NCBI GenBank assembly: GCA_964035575.1
Contig: OZ037885.1
Span: forward strand, 496,001 to 560,000
From: Rhynchopus sp. YZ270_cl-10
Lineage: Eukaryota; Euglenozoa; Diplonemea; Diplonemida; Diplonemidae
Direction: 5' to 3'
Length of the DNA stretch: 64,000 nt
The notes beneath the pieces were generated by a model, which saw only the letters and a program-made list of their open reading frames with translations, had not been told where the DNA came from and did not search any database. Shown here piece after piece: positions 41,401 through 50,317 of this stretch (its first letter is position 1; every line of letters begins with the position of its first letter). The position numbers were made by a program, and so were the translations under genes.

Positions 41401-42222
41401 AATCTCTTCAGCCTGTTTAGCAACAGTCGACTCTGATTTTTCATTTTCACCCCTCAAACTCTCGATCACCGCCATCTGCTTCTCCTTCACCGAACGAAGC
41501 TCTGCCAACACATCAGAAGAAGCCCTTGCATCTGATTGGTTTTGTTCTTTCAAAGCTGCAAAGGATTTTTCTGAAGAAGTCAGTTCCGTCTGAAGAATTT
41601 CCACGCGTTTAGCTAGGGCCTCAGCGCTGGGTGAGGTACCAGGGCGGGTGGGGTGGGTGTCAGAGCGAGGTGGGTGGGGTGTGTACTGTGCTGGGGGGTT
41701 CTCGGATTGTGTCGCAGCCTCGCGAAGCTTGGCCGAGGTGGTTTCGATCTCGGTCCATCGGGTGTGCAGTAAAGGCACCGCTTGGGCTGCTGTGGATCGA
41801 GCGGAGTGTAGGTTTGCATCTGTGACTGTCATTTTGTCTTCCTTTTTGGGTGGTTTGGTGGGTCTCGCTGGCTCCGCTCTGGTTCGGAGGAAAATGAAGT
41901 ATCGGGTGAGAAGACTAATCTTGCAACGATTTGCGAGAACGTCTGTGGCACGCACCCCGGTCACCCGCCGTTTGTGCATCAGGAGCACTGTCGCTGTGTG
42001 GAGCGCTGCATTGCGCATTTCCGCGCGCTGCAGAAGGGCCTGCGTTTGCATGAGCTGCACCTCCCATCCAGCGTCCTCATCCACGACAGGTGTGCCTGCC
42101 CGTACGGCCTCTGCATCCAGCGCAATGTCTTGCAAGGCACGACAGGTGTCAGCAATGCCCTGTTCCTCTCCCCCAAGAAGTGACAAGAGACTCCCCTCTG
42201 GGGTCGCCCCTTGTTCACTCAT
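38479..42222 (-). CDS. Coiled-coil protein with about 50-residue tandem repeats (2 exons)
   Basis: Exon 1 is 42222-38633 and exon 2 is 38506-38479. The 126-bp intron (donor GTATTT, acceptor TTTTAG) joins PIR to SAKWMELC. The protein is about 1205 residues. Residues 200-330 are coiled coil (LQTELTSSEKSFAALKEQNQ). About 600-860 hold five or six tandem units of about 50 residues with the core KKSFTTVSTAHLDQQDAP and RSPRNKD..NKPRGFPP. A second charged coiled coil follows (about 1000-1080, ELERKEQDRKEEERERLRDE). It is unknown by family; such architecture suggests a cytoskeletal or scaffold protein. An acceptor (CCTCCCTCAG, ending at 42257) lies 34 nt before the ATG and follows a long pyrimidine tract. 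Further small introns within the long exon cannot be excluded. Confidence 0.75.
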   Translation of the reverse strand: MSEQGATPEGSLLSLLGGEEQGIADTCRALQDIALDAEAVRAGTPVVDEDAGWEVQLMQTQALLQRAEMRNAALHTATVLLMHKRRVTGVRATDVLANRCKISLLTRYFIFLRTRAEPARPTKPPKKEDKMTVTDANLHSARSTAAQAVPLLHTRWTEIETTSAKLREAATQSENPPAQYTPHPPRSDTHPTRPGTSPSAEALAKRVEILQTELTSSEKSFAALKEQNQSDARASSDVLAELRSVKEKQMAVIESLRGENEKSESTVAKQAEEIAMQCEEIALRDTEIEGYKEMARRDSIARLQTSLDNAEAKHEATLTAAKFLQEKLSALERTHAQCSMGNGESRRGLPTNMLEVTPSFVIHDTSEKSPDASLYSNNPCASMLVHGGPLSPTGSMSSEGTMLSSLSGAESEIQYAPPPQLKGGDEKTLVRQVSVAQKRSYRDLRATTEGEDVRQDPLLFMRNSQRDLTKMPSHHSFRIARTASKMQKRTSVVSVNVIEINDVDSEDEESEACVTPTTPPLEPRNSFRRKSLENTRDMKAAARKSFRGLKVGTKAKEQGDVTTIEHERHASKAQFQLRSTRSMVLKGRDDRDDVAVSIKLPQHNSFTTFRTAQTDCQPLPSPCDSKRNTPPCKGSRLETKKSFTTVSTAHLDQQDAPVLRSPRNKDAVNKPRGFPPPQDANEIEGGLKTKKSFTTVSTAHLDQQDAPAPLRSPRNNDVANKPRGFPPQQDANEIEGGLKTKKSFTTVSTAHLDQQDAPAPLRSPRNKDATNKPRGFPPSQDANEIEGGLKTKKSFTTVNTAHLDQQDAPAPLRSPRNKDVANKPRGFPPQQDPNEAEGGLKPKKSFTTVSTAHLDQQDTPAPLRSPRNKDATNKPRGFPPPQEAPEVSSSRHKRKAPPRVLPPSTTEDTDATSDDSESRTVPQKTSPRMNIPAPPTLPPPQKTASIAGTSKREFSSMVVGRGSNASVKEGQHSNTVRDDYDMSLASMEYSVCSSIDAQQSGVHEAPEVEEHAESDPSKGAPRFKPNRSQRSLDDLKRKELERKEQDRKEEERERLRDERDALLREEMRNLMLQVNLLSEALKGQKVGVKEEEEEVEVVMDVEERRDTRRDVATAAPKKSSLPDLVQSRGVVTKECGEGESGNGDDIDKNDKNNKRDKNDKSDKGENGPVRLRPLIWWEAEMEEMIQHMRDGPKEPIRYFFLFSIFSSSSSSGGSLTCLFVRSVLFGAKSRTPIFFVSFRSAKWMELC

Positions 42223-42707
42223 TTTTTTTTTTGTGTGCTATGTTTCGTTCATTTTCCTGAGGGAGGTGAAGGGAGGGAAGGGAAGGGAATGGGAGAAGGG
42301 ATGAATCTTGTTGGTTTATCAAAGAAAAGGATCAGATTTTCTAAACATCATTCCTCTGGGAAAAAAGCTAGTAAGCGTTTTCCTTTTTTCGTTGAACGCA
42401 GCCAAAGGATTTTTTTTTTTTGAAATCCCAAAATTCACCTTAGTTTTTCTTTGTTAACCATCCTATGTTTTTTTACACACCCTTCCATTATGTATTGCAC
42501 TGTATTATTTACTCCACCTTCAACAAAGACCGTCATCAGACAAGGCTTCATTGCACCTCTTGCAGGGGGGCTTTTTCTTCGGGTTAGGTTTTCTTCTGCT
42601 TCTTCTCCTTTCCCCCCCACCACCACCACCACCACCACCACCATCACCCCATATTCACTCCAACAACACACAACGTAATGCGGAGATTAGTCGAAAAAAA
42701 AAACGGA
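42223..42707. other. Intergenic, no gene
   Basis: The region holds the leader and pyrimidine tract of the coiled-coil gene, a CGTTGAACGCAGCC word (about 42388) shared with 29816 and 30302, and a (CAC)n run at about 42618-42642. Confidence 0.5.
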
Positions 42708-43535
42708 TCAGACTGTCTCTGCTTCCTTCCCCTCCACTTCGCACACCATGCCTACGGGTTGCGTGAAAAGCTCTGTCTCCACCTCGATGCGTCTATTTTG
42801 CTCAAATTCCTCACATTTGTGCTCTGTGTACTCCTCTGTGTGACACCCCCCAACCTCCCCCTTTTGGTCCTCCTCTAGGTATCTTTCTGTGTCAGAGGCA
42901 GGCGGGAAGAGGGGTATGTGGTCTGCCTCTTCCTCGAGCGTTTCGTGTTGCAATGCTGCCCTGTGTTCTTGCTCTGCGATATGATCCATATCTTCTCCTT
43001 CCTCATCGAGCCACTCATGTTTATCTATATTTACGCTATGTCTGCTCTTCACTTTGTCTGTTGGCCATACTTCAAGCATTCTTGCTCGCGAGAATGGCCA
43101 GACCACTCCCAGAGCCTTCCCAATGACCATCCCTGCAGGAAACCCTCCATAACACCGTGAATCCTCTGAAAACGGCGGATTATCCCCTTCCACCCAGATA
43201 TGCCCTTCAGGCACGGTGTAGCGCTCATTATAACCTCGTCGGGTGAATTTCTCGTCAAATGTATCACCGTCACGCCCGATCAGTCTTTTGATGATGCATT
43301 TCTCTGGGTCCGATGGGCTCCGATAAGTATACACAGCGCCTGCCTCAAGAATGCGTGATGGATATCCGGTTTTTGAAACCAGAACGTATTCGTTTTCAGA
43401 TTCTGACAGGGTAGGGAGCATGGAACGTCCACTGACTTTGCATATGTCCACGTGGCTTGAGACGTAGCACCCACCCAGCCATCCAAACGCAAAATATTTC
43501 AAATCCCCAACAATAAGGCGTTTATGCCAAGCCAT
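42708..43535 (-). CDS. S26 signal peptidase, mitochondrial inner membrane protease (Imp) type
   Basis: This 275-residue protein has the S26 fold signatures: SGRSMLPTL with the nucleophile Ser at about 38, and CIIKRLIGRDGD with the general-base Lys at about 83. The later conserved box is VEGDNPPFSEDSRCYG. An N-terminal hydrophobic stretch (LKYFAFGWLGGCYV) could be the membrane anchor. The KRLIG(R)DGD form is typical of Imp1/Imp2, which cleave sorting signals of intermembrane-space proteins. Residues after about 160 form a long acidic tail absent from standard Imp proteins (about 160-200 residues), so this is an extended form. A strong acceptor (TTTTTTTACAG, ending at 43552) lies 16 nt before the ATG, and a family A hairpin (43598-43636) sits just upstream of its pyrimidine tract. 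Confidence 0.87.
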   Translation of the reverse strand: MAWHKRLIVGDLKYFAFGWLGGCYVSSHVDICKVSGRSMLPTLSESENEYVLVSKTGYPSRILEAGAVYTYRSPSDPEKCIIKRLIGRDGDTFDEKFTRRGYNERYTVPEGHIWVEGDNPPFSEDSRCYGGFPAGMVIGKALGVVWPFSRARMLEVWPTDKVKSRHSVNIDKHEWLDEEGEDMDHIAEQEHRAALQHETLEEEADHIPLFPPASDTERYLEEDQKGEVGGCHTEEYTEHKCEEFEQNRRIEVETELFTQPVGMVCEVEGKEAETV

Positions 43536-43597
43536 ACCACAAAATGGGGTTCTGTAAAAAAAAGGGTGTGATAGGAGGGGGGGGTAAGGGAAGAAAA

Positions 43598-43636
43598 GTT
43601 GAGAGATGAACCGAAGCCTCGCGTGCTTAGTCACCT
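43598..43636 (-). promoter_or_regulatory. Family A hairpin upstream of the signal-peptidase acceptor
   Basis: On the minus strand the order is AGGTGA, stem CTAAGC, loop ACGCGAG, GCTTCG, TTCATCTCTCAAC, then a 40-nt pyrimidine-rich tract, TACAG and, 16 nt later, the ATG of the 42708-43535 gene. The stem has one mismatch. The position suggests a role in splice-site choice or RNA processing, which is inference. Confidence 0.5.
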
Positions 43637-44055
43637 AAAAGAGAATCTGAAAAAAATGCAATATAAGAAAGAAAGTGACGTTGTTGATGCAGGCGCACCT
43701 CCTACTGACCCACGTATGATGCCAGCCATCCGGATGAAAGCACAAAGTACCCTGCGGCCAACAGCAGAAGATGTAAAAGGAAACCTAAGTAGACCTACCC
43801 GTACCGTAAGAGAACGAGGGCGGTACACAACCGCTCGACAGCCGGCGGCCCACTTTCCGTTGAAGAGTTGTGAGCTTACAGGTACTGCAGTTCGCCGCAC
43901 CCAACGCTTGATGCACGATAGTCTTCAGAAAAGAGCAGAAACCAAAGAAAAGGTGCCAGTGGTCGCGCTAATTATGGGAAAAAATGGGGAAAAAATGGAT
44001 TTCGGGTACGGAAAAACGTTCCTTGAAAAGGTTAGCTGGGGAGGCCCGGAAACCC

Positions 44056-44525
44056 CGTTTTGTGGCATTTCCGGGCCAATCCCGGCTTGTGGTGGGGTAT
44101 ATACGGAAAAATGGACAAAATTTTAGTGACTTAAATTTTCGCAAAATATGAACCCATACTCGTAAACAAGGGTCATTTTCAGGAAAATTCGGAAAATTCC
44201 GAGATTTGGAAGCAATTTTTCTCCTGAAAATCAGTGGGTTTTCAGCCCCAAAACATACCGCGATTGGAATTTCCGGAATCCGTCCGCGCTGTGGTGGGGT
44301 CACTTTGCCGAAATGGCCAATTTTTTGGTTTTGGTCAAAATCCATGTGGGTAAAGAGGGCCAATGTAAATCCCACAACCAGATTTTCTCTCCCTGATCCT
44401 GACGTCTTGCAACATGAAAATGCGCGAAAACACCGGCATTTGCATTTCCGGAATCCGTCCGTTCTGTGGTGGGGTCAATTTGCCGAAATGGACAAGTTCT
44501 TGGTTTTGGTCAAAACCCGTCAGTG
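44056..44525 (+). repeat. Three copies of the GTGGTGGGGTC dispersed repeat
   Basis: Copies spaced about 180 bp apart share CATTTCCGGAATCCGTCCG, GTGGTGGGGTCA and TTTGCCGAAATGG. Further copies lie at 54957-55025 (plus) and, inverted, at about 20004-20060, 20264-20320 and 34320-34385. The core is about 75 bp. No coding capacity or A-tail is seen; the family origin is unknown. Confidence 0.8.
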
Positions 44526-45415
44526 TAAGGTAAAGGGGGCAAGTGTTTGCCTGTAGAAACTGGAAGGGAACAGGCAGCGCCGCAGGCGCACGGTAACCAA
44601 CTTTTTTTTTTTTTCCTTTTCTTTTTTCTCCTCTTTCTTTTGACTTTCCGAGCCAATTGCGTTCCACGGCGGGGTCACATGTATATGCAAGTCCACTATG
44701 TGGTGGTCTTACTCAACAATATTAGAACTTCTGGTTTCTTAATGAAATCCCTGTACTGCAAAAAAAAAACGTTCCTACCAAAACCCCCAAAAATCCCGGG
44801 ATGAGGGATGGACTTTAGCGCGAGCTCTGAAAGGTGGGCTATAGTTTTTTTTTTTGTTAAGTTTCGTATGGTAGGTGAGGGGGGAAGAGGGGGAAGGGGG
44901 GGTGAAAGGGGGGAGGGGGAGGGGGAGGGGGAGGATTGCTCAAACGCAATCGTTAGTTAATAATGTCACCACCACCTCCACCCCCCCTTACCCATCTTCT
45001 CCTCTTCTTTTTTTAAATGTGTTTTGTTTTTTTGTGTTTTATTTTTTAGTGTTGGACAATCACCACAGTCAAACATAAAGAAGGGAATTGTACAGTATTT
45101 GGTGTTCCTGCAACACCTGTCAAGGACATGTCAAGATAAGGCCCCTCCGGAACACCAGTATTACTTAAAATCGCCCCATCATTTATTCGGCAAGCCGGAA
45201 ATGTGTCGTTCTTCAGAGGGGCTTTTTTAGTTTGCTCTTTTTTTCTTTTTCTTAGCCTTTTTTTTGTAAATTTATTGGAATAGTGTAGTTGCCCCGCCCC
45301 TCATGCAAACACCTCCCTCTCCTTTCCCCCCCATTCCACCTTTTAGCATTTTTTTTTTGTGTTTTTTTTTTAAACCCGTATTTTTTTTCCCCGCTTTGTT
45401 TTTTTTTTCTTATTT

Positions 45416-45468
45416 GAAAACTTAATATAGTTGTATTAGTGTAGACACCCGAGGATGAACTCCACTAT
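45416..45468 (-). repeat. Hairpin element, family G (variant)
   Basis: Plus-strand GAAAACTTAATATAGTTGTA, then AGTGTAGACACCCGAGGATG and AACTCCACT. The outer AGTG/CACT pairing is retained while the inner stem differs from 17089-17136. Confidence 0.65.
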
Positions 45469-46047
45469 TCAACCTTATTTATTTGGTCCCCCACGAAAAG
45501 AAAAGAAATAACAGCTTCGCTGGTCGGCATCATTTTGTCACCAACAGACGAAGTTATCCCAGCTTTTCAAGGGTGCCGTTTTATGTATTTATAACCTGTG
45601 GCTAGGCGGGGCTAAAACATTACAAAAAAAGTAATAAAAAAAAAAAAACAGGGACAAGGAAAATAGGTCACACACAGACACACCCTCCTTTTTTTTCTTC
45701 AATTTTTTAATACCTCTTGAAGCCTTCTATCAGAGCTGTTGGTAATGGTAATGTGTTAGATTATCGACTTTTTTTTTTTTTTTGGATTTCCCATCGTCCC
45801 TCCCACCCCATTATGTGTGCGTGTATCGACACCTATCCTGTGTCCCTATTTGTTTTTTTTTTTTTGAATCGCTCACGTAACAACTTTGTTCATTGTATTT
45901 AAAAGGTTTGTAATAAGCTAGTTTTGTTAGGGAAAAAAAATGGGGTGGGAAGTGGGGAGGAAGGCAGCAGGACCGTCCGGCGGAATGACGCGAAAGTGGG
46001 GGAACGAATGAAGTGTTTCGATCCCATAGCCTTGCGGCTGTCTCTTT

Positions 46048-47263
46048 CTAATCGCGCTTCAAGGGGACCACTTCGCGCGTTACGCCTTCCTTCGTGATGA
46101 CGAAGACCTCCATAGCGTCACCTGTGGGTGGAGTGGGTAGGTAAATGATAGCCTATGGTAGTATTCCGCAAATATCCGCAAACCCGTATATGGTAGTCTA
46201 TGGTAGTGTACTTGCAGCACCATGTGTGGGTGAATTGTGATCGTATCCGTGAGAGCTTGTGCGAGTTAGTGCGAGTTAGTGGAAGTTACTGAGAGCTTGT
46301 GGGGTCCTGTGCTGTAGTATCTCGCACGGTACAGACAGTACAGACAGTACAGACAGTACAGACAGTACAGACAGTACAGACAGTACAGACAGTACAGACA
46401 GTACAGACAGTACAGACAGTACAGACAGTACAGACAGTACAGACAGTACAGACAGTACAGACAGCTTAGTGAGAACCCATCATGCTTTCACCCCAAAAAA
46501 CTAAGATCTCAAAACAGGGGCTCTTCACCCACATCTAAGATCTTCTGAAAACCATGACCCAATATTTGTAAAAGACCTAATACCCTCACATACCGGTTTC
46601 GATTTCTCTTTCCGCTGCAGACGTCAGGGCGTCCTTTGCAAGGTCGACCGCCTCCTCGACTGTGATCTCTGTGTTTGGCCCCTTGCCTGCTTGGTTGTAT
46701 CTTTTGAGCGCGGAGTCGAGAATTGGCTCCACAAGATGGGCACCCGAGCCTGTCGAGACGGCAAGACGACGCTCTGTGCACCCCACCACGTCGTAGCTGT
46801 AGACGTGCCCAGAACCGTCTGCGTCAACTCCGGCCAGCACGTTGTATGTGTACAGAGGGAACATGCGTCGGCTGTACAGGGTGTTTGTGATAGTCTGGCG
46901 GATGCAGGTCAGGGAGGCCACCTTCTTGTTTTTGTATTCGTACCACTGGAAGCGGTGGGACAGCATCTTGTGCAAATGGTTTCTGTCGGCCATCATGCCA
47001 GAGCTGGCGAGCACGGTGTTGCCTGGAAGCTCGCAGCACTTCGAGGTATCGCGGTCCATGATGGAGTACCCGTTGCTCATCCGGGTGTCTGCCGCCACCA
47101 CTGCGAAGTCCTTCCCGGCGATTGCAAGCGAAGTGCCTCCATTGTCCTGGTACGGCGACCATCCGTGCAGCTGCTTGTACCCGTCCTGGGTCACGTCATC
47201 CTGCAACACTGCATGTTCGGCCCTAACTGTTATCGACGGCTGTCCCGGGAGCACTGCAGCCAT
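46048..47263 (-). CDS. PSMB1: 20S proteasome subunit beta-6 (2 exons)
   Basis: Exon 1 is 47263-46594 and exon 2 is 46121-46048. The 472-bp intron (46122-46593; donor GTATGT, acceptor CCCACAG) interrupts the conserved ...AAEREIETGDAMEVFVITK, and the joined product has 247 residues. The core (NGGTSLAIAGKDFAVVAADT, CTRIQ-equivalent region, LYSRRMFPLYTYNVLAG, GSGAHLVEPILDS, TREVVPLKRD) matches beta-6 (yeast Pre7, human PSMB1), a non-catalytic subunit of the beta ring. The start MAAVLPGQPS fits the family N-terminus; the longer upstream frame is low-complexity noise. The intron contains a 9-bp minisatellite. Confidence 0.95.
46331..46464. repeat. 9-bp minisatellite (ACAGACAGT)n in the proteasome intron
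   Basis: About 15 nearly perfect copies inside the intron of the beta-6 gene. Just before it (about 46255-46310) are looser repeats of GAGAGCTTGTG and GCGAGTTAGTG. Confidence 0.95.
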
Positions 47264-47918
47264 ATTTGCAAAAAAACAAAAAAAAAAACAAAAAGCGAAA
47301 GGAGGAGAGAGAGAGGGAGGAGGGAGAAAAAAAGGGGTTTTTTGTGTTTCTGGTATGGTGTTGTGGGGGGGAGGGAAGGGAGAGAGAGAGAGAGAGAGAG
47401 AGAGAGTGAGTGAGTGAGTGAGTGATATAAAAAGGGGAGGAGATGGGGAATTTCTTTTGGTTTTGCGTTCACGAAAAAAGGAAGAAAAGGGAAAAACGTA
47501 ATAAAAAAAGGAGGGAATTTTTTTTTTTTGAGAGGCGGGAAAATGCCAAGACTCAGGGGCAATGTGAGAGAGAAAAAAAAAGACCGGAGTATTGGTCAGG
47601 TGGGGGGAATGGAGGATGGTTTGGAAAACAGGGAGGAAGAGGGAGAGAAAAAATATTGGCGGTGGGGGGTGGGTTGCCAAAAAAAAAGGAGGGATAATGA
47701 TGGGCGGAAAACCCGGAGAGGGCGGGGGCTTCTGGAGGGGGGGTATATTTTTTTGTGTTCTGGGAGGGGTTTTTTTTTGGGGTGCTTTTGTAGACATTCC
47801 ATACTAACACATAGGATTGTGGGAAAGGGAGTGAGAGGGTAGACAGGAAAGGGGAGGAGGCTGGATACTAGGTGAACTAGAGGAGTAAAAAAGGAGGGTG
47901 TGGGGGGGAAGGAACAGA

Positions 47919-47959
47919 TTGACAAGGTGATCCTAAGCCTCTCTTTGTGCTTAGTTGCC
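47919..47959 (-). repeat. Hairpin element, family A, with enlarged loop
   Basis: The CTAAGC/GCTTAG stem is kept, but the loop is 10 nt (plus-strand CTCTCTTTGT) instead of 7. A second diverged copy follows at 47998-48028 with the stem CTAAGT/GCTTGG, which pairs through two wobbles on the plus strand. Confidence 0.7.
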
Positions 47960-48464
47960 AAAAAGGAATGGGGGGGGGGGGGGGGGGTTTTTTGGTCAGA
48001 ACCTAAGTCTCGTTGTGCTTGGGCCCTTCAGAACAAAGGTATTTCAACATATATTGAAAGTATAGGAAAAGGGATCAAAATGGTCCCATCTCTTTTAGAA
48101 AAGAAGAGAAGAAAAAAAAAAAAAAAAAAACACACACCCAATTATGGTGTGATCACCAAACCGATTCTCCGTGGTTCTCCCGAAGGTGCTCCGGTAAGGG
48201 GGCTATAGCCCCTCGCAGTTCTCCGTGGTTCTCCCACGGGTTGTCTGTACCCCCTTGAATCACACCAAATAAGGTTCTACTAAACTTGCGGCTTTTCACA
48301 CAAAAAAAAAAAAAAAAAAACAAAAAAAATGGGGCAGGAAAATGAAGGCGGGTTTGTGGTCAGATGTCACACTGCGGGGGAGGTTTTTTTTTTTTTTGTG
48401 GCCACGCATTGTGAACATTGAAAGTGAAGATGGAAGAAAAAAGAAAATGCTACAAATTGTTTCA

Positions 48465-48496
48465 TATACTAACTATTCTACTGAATAGAAGGTATA
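48465..48496. repeat. Nested hairpin, family I
   Basis: TATAC, three bases, CTATTC, loop TACT, GAATAG, three bases, GTATA: two coaxial stems. Copies lie at 53926-53957 and 61569-61600, and a partial one at about 60438-60468. Confidence 0.8.
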
Positions 48497-48520
48497 ATAG
48501 GGTGAGGTACAAAAAAAAAA

Positions 48521-49864
48521 TACCGTAGTCGGAAAAATGTTGCAACGTAAAAATGTTGGAACGTAAAAATGTTGTAACGGAATAATGTTGTAACGCTGCG
48601 GATCGCGGGAAGTTGTAACTTTATTCCGTTACAACATTTTTATGACTGGGGTGAACTTTGTCTTAGGGATTTTTTTTGGAACAGTCGGCATAATCCCCAA
48701 CCTCACACACCACACCCCAATTTCAAGCCTATAATTAGTGTTTCAGGTTTTTCGACGTCCTCCCCCACCCCTCACCCAAATAAAAAATGAAACAAATGGG
48801 ATTAGCCCAATTCTGCAAGCGCCGCAATCCCCACGAGCCTGTTTCGGAAGGAGGAGATGCCCCCAACCTGGCGTTCCTTGCTGGTAGCGCCGCAAGCGCA
48901 GTGGGGCTAGACGACAGCACATCTCGTGCTGTCGCAAATGAGGTCAGCGCTGCAAGCAGCACGCGAGCGGGAAAGGCTCTCCCATGTTAATACTCATTTT
49001 TCCTCAATTGTCAATGGTGCTGACCGTGCTGATGACAATAACAATCCATCTCTAGTTTTGTTCACTTTTGTGCCTCGTTCTAACTAACCGGCACTGTACA
49101 GATTGTAAGACGTCTGGCCCCTGCTTCGCTCGGACCAAGTGCTTTTCATGTGCATACCCCTTGCCCTGTCCAGTTTGATGTGGAACAAAAAAAGTCGAGC
49201 CTACGGCTAAGTTGAACAACACCAAAAAAAAAAAAAAAAAACATCATCCCCCCGCCCCCCGCCCTTTTTTCACCACCGTCAGAGGCACAAGATTTTTCTT
49301 TTCAAAAACCACCCCCGCACCAGCAAAAATCCCTAAGACAAAAATACCTCACCCTCGTCACCACGTCCTGGGCTGGACGTTAAATTGCATCCGGGGGCCC
49401 TTTTGTGGCACTCCTCCTGAAACTCTATGAAGGTCTGACCTGAGGGTAAAAGGTGCTGGGTATGCTACCCTGGGTGCTGAAGGCAGGCACACAACATGTG
49501 TGGAGGGACCTGCAGAGCCCTAGCCAGTGAAGCCAAGGAGGCCCCCCTAGGAAACTAGGGAACGGATTGGAAGAGACCTCGCCGGTAGCCGGGAACCCTC
49601 CCTGGGCTAGTACAATGATGAAACTTCAATCTAAAGTCCACACCCATGTGGCGGCCGCTTTGGCATGCGTCTGTAAGGACAGCCTTGACTGATACTTTCT
49701 GTATTAGCACACGATTGCCTCCCTGAAGGCTACGTAGCTACCTGAGTACAAAAAAAAAAAAATAAACCCCAAAAAAATGTTGTAACGGAATAATGTTGTA
49801 ACGCTGGGCCATTTTTTCCAGCGTTACAACATTATTCCGTTACAACATTTTTCCGACTACGGTA
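48521..49864. mobile_element. Element with CCGTAGTCGG terminal inverted repeats, TA-flanked
   Basis: CCGTAGTCGGAAAAATGTTG at 48523 is mirrored by the sequence ending CCGACTACGG at 49862, each flanked by TA. Close to each end is a strong hairpin built from ATGTTGTAACGGAATAATG (about 48560-48645, and a 34-bp perfect stem at 49777-49852). It may be one non-autonomous element of about 1.34 kb or two short foldback MITEs bracketing unrelated DNA. The interior is non-coding with two A-runs. The TA duplication suggests a Tc1/mariner-like mechanism, with low certainty. Confidence 0.6.
49432..49763 (+). other. Possible 3' end of a retroposon (weak)
   Basis: A GC-balanced block unlike its AT-rich surroundings runs into an A-run at 49750-49762, as a 5'-truncated LINE or SINE copy would. 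A second block ending in an A-run at about 49222 precedes it. No reverse-transcriptase or endonuclease motif is visible and no target duplication was found. Confidence 0.25.
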
Positions 49865-50270
49865 ATTCTTTTTTAAAAAAAGGCAAGATAGCAAATACCC
49901 ATCTTTGAAGTTGTTGTTGTTGTTGATTTTTCCTAGTTAGTAGCTCTGGTGACATAGCATTGCGTTGTTCTGTGTGGGCTAGCCAGGTCTTGCAATCCGA
50001 CAGTTTTCATGCGATAGTTGTAAACTTGAAAAACGGAACAAAAAAAAATAATAATTAGATCATATCGATTGGTCAAAAATCTAGCGTTTTCAGAGGCACC
50101 ACAGAGGAAAGGTTGGAAAAAAAAAAATAATGTCTGGTACTGCCTCTCACTAGTGTGTCAACAATATTTTCAGAAAAATAAAAAAATAAAAATTTCGTTT
50201 CACATACTTTCCATTCAACGAAAAGAAAGTATTTAAGAAATCTCGCGATACAAAAGATAAGCAGAAAAGA

Positions 50271-50310
50271 GTTTATAAGATGACCCTAAGCCTCTCGCGC
50301 TTAGTCACCT
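50271..50310 (-). repeat. Hairpin element, family A
   Basis: Stem CTAAGC/GCTTAG with loop CTCTCGC on the plus strand. It is followed 8 bp later by a family C hairpin with the same loop type. Confidence 0.85.
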
Positions 50311-50317
50311 TAAGATA

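Larger units (their letters stand above)
43536..46047. other. Intergenic region with dispersed repeats
   Basis: No gene is seen. The region holds a family A hairpin (43598-43636), three plus-strand copies of the GTGGTGGGGTC repeat (about 44056-44125, 44258-44350, 44430-44525), a GC hairpin word at about 44572, a family G element (45416-45468), and long T-, A- and G-runs. Confidence 0.6.
47264..48520. other. Start of the gene desert: low-complexity DNA and hairpins
   Basis: A GA-repeat followed by (GAGT)n lies at about 47379-47424. Family A elements lie at 47919-47959 and 47998-48028, and a family I nested hairpin at 48465-48496. A direct repeat TTCTCCGTGGTTCTCCC occurs twice at about 48164-48238. 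No gene is recognised. Confidence 0.55.

Noticed and set aside
46331-46464. CRISPR-like array
   Set aside because: It has direct repeats without unique spacers; it is an intronic 9-bp minisatellite in a eukaryote.
47264-47797. N-terminal extension of the proteasome beta-6 frame
   Set aside because: It is Phe/Ser/Pro-rich noise from GA-rich DNA. The family N-terminus begins at MAAVLPGQPS (47263).
48735-49430. Possible LINE coding region inside the 48521-49864 element
   Set aside because: No frame longer than about 75 residues and no reverse-transcriptase or endonuclease motif. Only a weak retroposon 3'-end call is kept.
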